Below, piece after piece: positions 1 to 6,588 of a stretch of 41,834 bases of DNA. The notes under the pieces were generated by a model, which saw only the letters and a list, made by a program, of their open reading frames with translations, did no database searches and was not told where the DNA came from. The stretch's first letter is position 1. Every line of letters starts with the position of its first letter. The DNA lies in NCBI GenBank assembly GCA_903875465.1, contig CAIQWB010000086.1, forward strand, positions 1 through 41,834. The letters run 5' to 3'. Source of the DNA: an uncultured Verrucomicrobia subdivision 3 bacterium. GTDB lineage: Bacteria; Verrucomicrobiota; Verrucomicrobiia; Limisphaerales; UBA11358. The position numbers were made by a program, and so were the translations under genes.

Positions 1-1
1 G

Positions 2-256
2 GATTCGGCAATCCAGCAGCCAACGGCCCAAGCCAACCCGAATTCCACCGAAACCAGCGAGGAACCGGCTGGGATGTGTCAAGATGTTGGAGCAGAAACA
101 CTTTGGAAAAATCGCAGGTATACCCGCAGTGGTCTGGTGAGACTGCCGCTGCGCGCAGCGCGCATTCTTAAATGGGCAACTGCTTGGCAGCGGCTTGGGA
201 AGCCAATTTTTCAAAGCGTTTATGCCCAAGAGGTTGATGCAGACCGGCCGTTTTAA
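2..256 (+). CDS. Possible 3' end of an unidentified gene (partial)
   Basis: This frame is open from the window edge to a TAA and would give the last ~84 residues of a protein. The sequence is basic and aromatic near its end (motifs such as LWKNRRYTRSGLV) and matches no family I know. The other two plus frames are also open at the very start, so the frame choice is uncertain. It is convergent with eutC, 15 nt away. It could equally be non-coding; confidence is low. Confidence 0.2.
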   Translation, partial: DSAIQQPTAQANPNSTETSEEPAGMCQDVGAETLWKNRRYTRSGLVRLPLRAARILKWATAWQRLGKPIFQSVYAQEVDADRPF

Positions 257-271
257 TTTCGGAGTTCGGAT

Positions 272-1051
272 TTAATCATGGGACGGAGGCAGCATCGGGG
301 GACAAAAAGCCGGCGGCAACGAAGCGGGCTCATCCTTCAGTTGGACACCACTCAACTGGCGCTGGCGGGCCTCGGCCAGCAACTGCCGCAACTTGGCGGC
401 AGCCAGGCTGGGGGCGAGGCCGGCGGGTCGGATGTTGGAAAGACAATTCCGGTCGGCATCGGTCTTGCCGGGTCGTGGGTGGTAGGTGAAATACGCCCCC
501 AAACTGTCCGGAGAACCCAGGCCAGGGCGTTCGCCGAGCAGGATGAGGCTTAAGGTGGCATTTAAAAGGCCCCCGACTTCGTCCTGCACCGCCACGCGGG
601 CATTGGCGAGAATCACCAGGGGAGCGATTTGCCAGCCCGCCGCGAGCAGACTGGGTAACAAGTCGCTTAATACTGGCTGGGCCTGGCGTTGCAGCGCCAG
701 CGGCGACAACCCATCAGAAAGCAGGATCACCAGGTCCCAAGCGGGTTTGCCAGGAAGGCCGGCCAGCTTTTCCCGCGAGGGTTCACTGAGGCTCCGCCCC
801 AGCTCGGGACGCTGCAAATAGGTTCGGCGGTCAGGTGCCTTGGTACTCAGGATCATGGAGGGCAGGGGCAGGCTGGATAATTCATCGGCGAGGCTGGCCG
901 GGTCAAAGGGCGCATAAACTGCGTCGCGGGCCCGCGCCAGGTCGAGTTGGAAAGCCAGGCGGTCGCGGGTCGTCAGGCTGGCGCCGGCACGGCCCAGCGC
1001 AATCCGCGCGGTCGTAAACGCTCGCCATGGGCTGAGGGGATCCGGCGTCAT
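272..1051 (-). CDS. eutC: Ethanolamine ammonia-lyase small subunit EutC
   Basis: Light subunit (259 aa) of the adenosylcobalamin-dependent enzyme that splits ethanolamine into acetaldehyde and ammonia; with EutB it forms the B12-binding site. Recognisable EutC blocks are DLVILLSDGLSPLA (mid-protein), the ILANARVAVQDEVG segment and the C-terminal DADRNCLSNIRPAGL stretch. I start it at the ATG whose last bases overlap the eutB stop (ATGA), which gives MTPDPLSPWRAF. The frame is open 37 codons further upstream, but that part lies inside eutB. The protein is shorter than the ~295-aa enterobacterial form because it lacks the N-terminal extension, as in many non-enteric homologues. It is translationally coupled to eutB. 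Confidence 0.93.
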   Translation of the reverse strand: MTPDPLSPWRAFTTARIALGRAGASLTTRDRLAFQLDLARARDAVYAPFDPASLADELSSLPLPSMILSTKAPDRRTYLQRPELGRSLSEPSREKLAGLPGKPAWDLVILLSDGLSPLALQRQAQPVLSDLLPSLLAAGWQIAPLVILANARVAVQDEVGGLLNATLSLILLGERPGLGSPDSLGAYFTYHPRPGKTDADRNCLSNIRPAGLAPSLAAAKLRQLLAEARQRQLSGVQLKDEPASLPPAFCPPMLPPSHD

Positions 1052-2451
1052 GCTGCGGGCAGTGGGAGTTGTTCCAGGAAGCGCTGCGTGAGTTGCTCCA
1101 TCCGGGCGGGGCGGGTGGGCAGCCGGTTTTGGGAATCCAGAATGCCCATGCTGGCCAGCCATTGCGCAAACTCCGGCGCCGGCTGGAGGCCCAGCACCTG
1201 GCGCAGATAATGGCTGTCATGAAAGGAGGTGGACTGGTAATTCAGCATGATGTCGTCCGCCCCGGGGACGCCCATGATGAAATTGCAACCCGCCACCCCC
1301 AGCAAGGTGAGCAGGTTGTCCAGGTCATCCTGATCCGCTTCCGCATGACTCGTGGCGCAGACGTCGCATCCCATGGGCAGGCCGAGCAGTTTGCCGCAAA
1401 AATGATCTTCCAAACCCGCGCGGATGATTTGTTTGCCGTCATACAAATATTCCGGGCCGATGAAGCCCACCACTGTGTTGACCAGCAATGGCGAAAATTC
1501 CCGGGCCACCGCGTAAGCGCGCGCTTCCAGCGTTTGCTGATCGCAACCGTGATGAGCCGCGGCCGAGAGGCAGGAGCCCTGGCCCGTTTCGAAATACATG
1601 ACATTATCCCCCACGGTGCCCCGCCGGAGGGCCAGCGCCATTTCCCGCGCTTCCCGGAGGAGGGCGAGGTTGATGCCAAAACTCTGATTGGCGGCCTCGG
1701 TTCCCGCGATGGATTGGAAGACCAGGTCCACCGGTTCACCCCGGGCCATGCATTGCATGGTGGTGGTCACATGCGCGAGCACACACGATTGGGTGGGCAT
1801 GGCAAATTCCGTCCGCAACCGGTCCATCAGCCGTAACAGCTGGGCACAGGCTGCCGGATTATCGCTGGCCGGATTAATCCCGATGACCGCATCCCCGCAG
1901 CCATAGAGCAGGCCCTCCAGAATCGAGGCGGCAATTCCCTGCGGATCATCGGTGGGGTGGTTGGGTTGCAGGCGCACACTCAGGCGTCCGGGCAAGCCGA
2001 GGGTGTTGCGAAAGCGCGTCACCACCCGGATTTTGGCCGCGACCAGGATCAAGTCCTGATTGCTCATGAGCTTGCTCACGGCAGCCACCATCTCCGGGGT
2101 GAGCCCGCGGGCGACCCGGGTTAACAAGGCTCCATCCGTGGCATAATCGAGCAGCCAGTCGCGGAACCCACCCACCGTCAGCCCCGCCACGGGGGCAAAG
2201 GCGGTGCGGTCGTGCGTGTCCAGGATCAACCGGGTGACTTCATCCGCATCATAGGGCACGGCGGGTTCTTCCAAGCAGGCGGCGAGGGGCACCTCGGCCA
2301 GGCACATTTGGGCGGCCACCCGTTCCTCGGCGGAGCGGGCGGCGGTGCCCGCCAGTTGGTCGCCCGAACGCAGGGGCGAGGCCCGCCCCAGCAGCACGCG
2401 CAAACTGGGAAACGTGTAATGCAGGCCACTGGACTTGATGCCGTATTTCAT
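1048..2451 (-). CDS. eutB: Ethanolamine ammonia-lyase large subunit EutB
   Basis: Catalytic TIM-barrel subunit (467 aa; E. coli EutB is ~453) of ethanolamine ammonia-lyase. Family blocks visible include the N-terminal GLHYTFPSLRVLLGRASPLR, NPASDNPAACAQLLRLMD, the FETGQGSCLSAAAHHGCDQQ region and the C-terminal MGVPGADDIMLNYQSTSFHD. The start is set at MKYGIKSSGLHY; the frame remains open 60 codons upstream, but that part is Pro/Arg-rich and unlike EutB. It is followed by eutC with an ATGA overlap. No shell, reactivase (eutA), aldehyde dehydrogenase or transporter gene is adjacent within the window, so the two subunits form a minimal operon. I found no cobalamin-riboswitch B12 box upstream. Confidence 0.95.
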   Translation of the reverse strand: MKYGIKSSGLHYTFPSLRVLLGRASPLRSGDQLAGTAARSAEERVAAQMCLAEVPLAACLEEPAVPYDADEVTRLILDTHDRTAFAPVAGLTVGGFRDWLLDYATDGALLTRVARGLTPEMVAAVSKLMSNQDLILVAAKIRVVTRFRNTLGLPGRLSVRLQPNHPTDDPQGIAASILEGLLYGCGDAVIGINPASDNPAACAQLLRLMDRLRTEFAMPTQSCVLAHVTTTMQCMARGEPVDLVFQSIAGTEAANQSFGINLALLREAREMALALRRGTVGDNVMYFETGQGSCLSAAAHHGCDQQTLEARAYAVAREFSPLLVNTVVGFIGPEYLYDGKQIIRAGLEDHFCGKLLGLPMGCDVCATSHAEADQDDLDNLLTLLGVAGCNFIMGVPGADDIMLNYQSTSFHDSHYLRQVLGLQPAPEFAQWLASMGILDSQNRLPTRPARMEQLTQRFLEQLPLPAA

Positions 2452-2587
2452 CGTTTTGCCGACCGGAAAGTAAACGCCACGCCAGCCATTGCAAGGGGGA
2501 ACTTGACGCGCCAGCCATCCGCGCCGGTTGCTCTGGTGCCGCAGGCCGGGTGGAGGAGGCAAAAATTTAACTGACTGCCCGCCACCA

Positions 2588-2950
2588 CCTGGAGCGCGGC
2601 GTTCACGCCGCCTCAACCTCCAAATCGCCAAATCCCGTTAGATCTCCTTTCCACCACCGGCCGCGTCCCCGTCCCAGTCGCGTAGCGACTTCCCGATGGT
2701 AGCCGTGCGGCTTCAGCCCACGGCACCGGTTCCCAAGCCACCCTTTGCGTCGCGTAGCGAAGCCTGACTAGGGCACAAAGGGTTTATCCCGAACTCCGCA
2801 CCAGAACCGGGAGCGCGCCCGCCCCGGGCGCCGTTTTCCGTGCCCTCGCGGAAAACCTCAGACGCACTGAATCGCCCGCTGCCTGCGCTTACCGTCGCGC
2901 GACCAAATGGCTGGCGGCGCGGGTGCCTCCCGCGCCCCCCGGGGCGGGCG
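2588..2950. repeat. Cluster of short extragenic palindromes (REP-like block)
   Basis: This gene-free stretch is dense in small inverted repeats: a 6-bp stem with TTCA loop at 2596-2611; AGTCGC-GTA-GCGACT at 2676-2690; AGCCG-TG-CGGCT at 2701-2712; an 8-bp stem 2741-2748/2776-2783 enclosing TCGC-GTA-GCGA at 2751-2761; an 8-bp stem 2833-2840/2849-2856; and long arms 2816-2828/2938-2950. The 11-mer TCGCGTAGCGA occurs twice, 73 nt apart. No ORF here looks coding. The pattern resembles REP/BIME elements scattered in Verrucomicrobia genomes (inference). The next ~340 nt (2951-3290) are A/T-richer and show nothing I can name. Confidence 0.5.
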
Positions 2951-3292
2951 TTCTTCTCGACTTCGCATTTAACAGTGAAAATATTTTAAATTTGGGCCGA
3001 AAATAGTTCAATTTCAAGTGGGGCAAATAGCATGGCCAGCTATAATCGGGAATCATTTAACTGAACTTAAATGAAATTGCCGGTGAGGCTTAATGAATCG
3101 CACATTTTAAATTGATGCTGTTTGCATGAGGCCGCCGTCCCCTCTTATCTCTAACGGGTTGGCGGCGGGGTACACGGCACTGTGTGCCGCGTTAATATCC
3201 GGGGTCCTTGCGGGACGAGCAATTGACGCTTGAACCGGCCCCCAGCCGCCCGGCAAATGTTGCTCGTTGCTGGTAATTATTGCGCACCAATT

Positions 3293-3308
3293 TTACAAAA
3301 CCATGACA
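3293..3308 (+). promoter_or_regulatory. Direct-repeat box upstream of the kinase/regulator operon
   Basis: TTACA and TGACA half-sites lie exactly 11 bp apart (3293 and 3304), the spacing used by OmpR/PhoB-family regulators. The flanking sequence CAATTTTnCAAAAnCATGACAACT recurs almost identically upstream of the ankyrin gene (6532-6547). A -10-like GATAGT sits at 3318-3323. Either the adjacent regulator or PhoB could bind; binding is inference. Confidence 0.45.
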
Positions 3309-3381
3309 ACTAAACCTGATAGTCTGGCACACTTCGGAGTAATGAAAGCGACAAACATTCTGGGCCAACGACAAACTCCTC

Positions 3382-5862
3382 ATGGGTAACGGACCTGGCA
3401 TGGCAATTTTGATTCTATTGCTGATTTTTCTGGTGGCGCTGCTTTTGGGCCGGCGGCGGGGGTGGCAGCGTAGCGCCGACTTGCAATCGATCTACACCCG
3501 GTCGCGGGCGCTGTGCCTTCTCTATGCCATACTGATTCCGCTCATGGTGGTGGCGGCCCTTCAACGGCATGACCAGCCCCCCTTCGAAAAATTCTTTTCC
3601 CCAGGCTGCTTTACCCTGGTGTTCGGAATTTTCTTTTTTCAATTCTTGCAGGCGCGGCGTAAAATGCCGTCGCAGCCTGGTTTTACCGGAAAAGTCTTCG
3701 ATCGATCGACCCTCAGGCTGCTCGGCCAGGCTGCTTTCATTTTGTTGCCGGTGCTCGGGCTGGCCGGGTTTGGATTGTATTCACTGCGCCAGGACCGGCT
3801 GCTCGCAGAACAGGAAGCGCATGACGCCGGTCAAATTGTGTCCCGGCAACTGGCCCAGGCCATTGGCACACGAACCCCGGCCCATTGGCGCGATTACCGG
3901 GAAGCGAGTTTTGCACTCCATGCCAACCGGTCGGCCGATTTGGGGCTGTCAAGTTGGGCCGGCGGCGCACCCGCCGAAACCAACGCATGGCTTCGCATCC
4001 AGGCTTGGCAGCAGGCCAATCCGGAAATTGATTTGACCAATCTCCCCCCCGCCGATCCGAGCAGTTATGTGGAGACTCAGCCAGAAATGATGCCGCCGCA
4101 ACCACCTGAGTGGCTGGGGCAGTTAAATCCCGAACAACAAAAGCTTTGGCAGTGCGTGAAGCAGGCAGCATTCCAAGTGGATGATTTTTCCGCCGTGCAG
4201 TCTGCCATTCAAACGTTTATGGCCTCCCATCCCCCCAAAGGCGCGCGGGCGAATGCGGAGTATTTGCGGTTGCTGGCAAATATCCGCGGGATGACCGCTA
4301 CGGGGGCCGTGTCCCAAATTGCCGAATTCACCCGAACGCACTGGGGTGATTCAACGGAATCCACGGATGCCGGATTGCCGTTGGGGCAATTGGTTTGTTA
4401 TCAAGCCTTACATCGCCTGCCGGACGGGGCGGGGTTGCCGCCGAATTTCATCACCTTCCATACCATCGCTTGGATGATTCAATACCGTGCCTCAGTTTTT
4501 TCCCCCAGGCTGGTTGCAGAAGCGGAGCGGGTCGCGCGCGGCACCGCGTCGGAGCAATATGTGGCGACGTTGAAACACTGGTGCAATGCCAATAGTGCCG
4601 CGCGCATTGTATTGCAGGACTTTCGCGAACAACATCCCCCTGCCACTTGGACGAATGCACCGTTTTGGGTTGATTCCCGCATCGGAAAATATCTGCTGAT
4701 TTTGGGGGACCGGTGTTTGGCACCCACCAATTGGGTGGTCCCATCAGCACCGCGCTATCTTTACCTCATGCTGCCGCAGGTCGTGGTGGAAACAGCGCTT
4801 GGCGCCGCCGTGAAAGATTCGGAAATCTGGCTCCCGCCCTACGCGAAGATGGAATTTGATTTTGGTGATCAGCCCATCAGTTTGTCCCCCGGGCTCGCCG
4901 CCGACTGTGAAAACCGGGCTTTGCCGCTGCTCGGCCAGGCCGGCGGCATTTTAAAAGACCTTCCACTCAGCCAGCACGCATATCCATTTCGTATCCGGGT
5001 TTTATTAGCCAACCCGGAAATTCTGTACGCACGCCAGGCGCAGCGCAGTCGGGGGGTTGGCGCCCTGATTATCGCCTCGGCGCTCGCGGCGGTGATGGGC
5101 CTGTTCTCCGCCTGGCGTTCCTTTCGCCGTGAACAACGCCTCAACCAGCTGAAGACTGACTTTGTTTCCAGTGTTTCCCACGAGCTGCGTGCGCCCATTG
5201 CCTCCGTGCGGCTGATGGCGGAAAATCTGGCGGGTGATAAAATCCCGGAACCGGAAAAACAGCAGGAATACTTCCGCTTCATCGGCCAGGAATGCCGGCG
5301 GCTCTCGTCGCTGATTGAAAACGTGCTGGATTTTTCGCGCATTGAACAGGGCCGCAAACAATACGAATTTGAGCCCACCGAGCTGGTGTCGCTGACCCAG
5401 ACCACCGTCCAGTTAATGGCCCCCTACGCGGCGGAAAAAGGGGTGCGGTTGGAAATGCAATCAGCCTTGAGGAATCAAAAAATCGAAATGGCTGTGGATG
5501 GGCGCGCCCTGCAACAGGCGCTGATAAACCTGCTGGACAATGCCATCAAACATTCCGGCCAGGGCCAGACCGTTGCCATTGCCATCGAGTCCGGCAGCCA
5601 GGGCTGTTTCAATCTGTCGGTCAGCGACTGCGGTCCCGGTATTCCACAGGGGGAGCACGAGCGGATTTTTGAGCGGTTTTACCGGCTTGGCTCCGAATTG
5701 CGCCGGGAAACCCAGGGCATCGGCATTGGTTTAAGCATCGTGAAACATATCGTTGCCGCGCACGGCGGACGCGTGACGGTGGCCAGCGAACCCGGCCAGG
5801 GCTGCCGGTTTACCATCATCCTGCCCGCAAAACATAATCATGGAACGCATTTTGATCATTGA
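3382..5862 (+). CDS. Membrane sensor histidine kinase with a large extracytoplasmic domain
   Basis: Sensor kinase of 826 aa. The N-terminus carries three to four hydrophobic helices (residues ~7-25, 37-55, 65-85, 108-130). A ~420-residue extracytoplasmic region of no recognised family follows, then a last helix (GALIIASALAAVMGLFSAW) and a HisKA/HATPase core. The phosphoacceptor is H600 in SSVSHELRAPIAS. The N box is NLLDNAIKH (N720), the G1 box DCGPGIP, and the G2 region GIGIGLSIVKHI. The ORF overlaps the response-regulator gene downstream by 23 nt, so the pair is co-transcribed and probably coupled. The ATG at 3400 (MAILILLL) is an alternative start. The signal sensed is unknown. Confidence 0.88.
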   Translation: MGNGPGMAILILLLIFLVALLLGRRRGWQRSADLQSIYTRSRALCLLYAILIPLMVVAALQRHDQPPFEKFFSPGCFTLVFGIFFFQFLQARRKMPSQPGFTGKVFDRSTLRLLGQAAFILLPVLGLAGFGLYSLRQDRLLAEQEAHDAGQIVSRQLAQAIGTRTPAHWRDYREASFALHANRSADLGLSSWAGGAPAETNAWLRIQAWQQANPEIDLTNLPPADPSSYVETQPEMMPPQPPEWLGQLNPEQQKLWQCVKQAAFQVDDFSAVQSAIQTFMASHPPKGARANAEYLRLLANIRGMTATGAVSQIAEFTRTHWGDSTESTDAGLPLGQLVCYQALHRLPDGAGLPPNFITFHTIAWMIQYRASVFSPRLVAEAERVARGTASEQYVATLKHWCNANSAARIVLQDFREQHPPATWTNAPFWVDSRIGKYLLILGDRCLAPTNWVVPSAPRYLYLMLPQVVVETALGAAVKDSEIWLPPYAKMEFDFGDQPISLSPGLAADCENRALPLLGQAGGILKDLPLSQHAYPFRIRVLLANPEILYARQAQRSRGVGALIIASALAAVMGLFSAWRSFRREQRLNQLKTDFVSSVSHELRAPIASVRLMAENLAGDKIPEPEKQQEYFRFIGQECRRLSSLIENVLDFSRIEQGRKQYEFEPTELVSLTQTTVQLMAPYAAEKGVRLEMQSALRNQKIEMAVDGRALQQALINLLDNAIKHSGQGQTVAIAIESGSQGCFNLSVSDCGPGIPQGEHERIFERFYRLGSELRRETQGIGIGLSIVKHIVAAHGGRVTVASEPGQGCRFTIILPAKHNHGTHFDH

Positions 5863-6520
5863 GGACGAAGCGCCCATGCGCACCGCGTTGGCGGATCTGC
5901 TGACGGCGGAAGGCTACCGGACCCTGACCGCGGCTGATGGGGAGAGTGGGCTCAAGCGGGCCCTTGCCGAAAAACCCGACCTGATCCTGTTGGACGTGAT
6001 GATGCCCAAGCTCGACGGATTTGCGGTTTGCTCTGAGCTGCGCCGGCTGGCTCACGAAGTGCCGGTGATGCTGCTCACCGCCAAGGGCCAGATTGAAGAT
6101 CGCGTCCATGGGCTGGATGTGGGCGCGGATGATTATGTCATCAAACCGTTCAGCAGCGAAGAACTGCTCGCCCGGGTGCGTGCCCTGCTGCGGCGGGTCG
6201 AGCGGAAAGCCAGGGCCCTCACGCAGCTGAAATTGGGGGAAATTGAAATTGATCTGGCGCGGCAAATCGCCACGCGCGGCCGGCAGCCGGTTCACCTGAC
6301 CGCCAAGGAGTTTGCCATGTTGCGGCTCCTGGCCGAAGCCGCAGGCGAACCCGTTTCCCGCGAACGCTTTCTCGACGTGGTCTGGGGTTATGGGGCGTTC
6401 CCGACGACCCGCACGGTGGACAATCATATTGCCAGCCTGCGCGCCAAGCTCGAATCCGATCCGGATTCGCCGCGCTGGATCAAAACCGTGCATGGCGTGG
6501 GGTATAAACTTGAACCCTGA
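5840..6520 (+). CDS. OmpR/PhoB-family response regulator
   Basis: 226-aa DNA-binding response regulator and cognate partner of the upstream kinase. The receiver domain (1-118) has the acidic pair E8/D9, phosphoacceptor D52 (LILLDVMMPKLDG), T80 and K102 (IKPFSSEE). A winged-helix output domain (~130-226) ends in the typical TRTVDNHIASLRAKL and KTVHGVGYKLEP. The start codon lies inside the kinase gene. The operon carries an 11-bp-spaced direct-repeat box upstream of the kinase and a near-copy directly after this gene, upstream of the ankyrin gene, so autoregulation and control of that neighbour are plausible (inference). Confidence 0.93.
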   Translation: MERILIIEDEAPMRTALADLLTAEGYRTLTAADGESGLKRALAEKPDLILLDVMMPKLDGFAVCSELRRLAHEVPVMLLTAKGQIEDRVHGLDVGADDYVIKPFSSEELLARVRALLRRVERKARALTQLKLGEIEIDLARQIATRGRQPVHLTAKEFAMLRLLAEAAGEPVSRERFLDVVWGYGAFPTTRTVDNHIASLRAKLESDPDSPRWIKTVHGVGYKLEP

Positions 6521-6531
6521 GCCCGCCAATT

Positions 6532-6547
6532 TTGCAAAAGCATGACA
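6532..6547 (+). promoter_or_regulatory. Direct-repeat box upstream of the ankyrin-SLBB gene
   Basis: TTGCA (6532) and TGACA (6543) half-sites are 11 bp apart within a ~24-bp stretch nearly identical to that at 3287-3311. It lies 12 nt after the regulator stop codon and 42 nt before the ankyrin start. A TATAAA at 6581-6586 could be a -10 or simply A/T-rich leader. Confidence 0.45.
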
Positions 6548-6588
6548 ACTGGAGCCAGGCGGATTTGGCACCCTGAAATTATAAAAAT

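Noticed and set aside
278-2574. Several plus-strand ORFs across the eut genes, up to 255 codons
   Set aside because: Antisense shadows of eutC and eutB, which are unambiguous by motif.
2452-2950. Cobalamin riboswitch upstream of eutB
   Set aside because: No B12-box (GCCACTG-type core in the minus direction with its flanking helices) was found; the structure present is a set of short simple palindromes.
3324-3345. Sigma54 promoter at TGGCAC upstream of the kinase and ankyrin genes
   Set aside because: TGGCAC occurs at both places but the required GC/TTGCW element ~5 nt downstream is missing in both.
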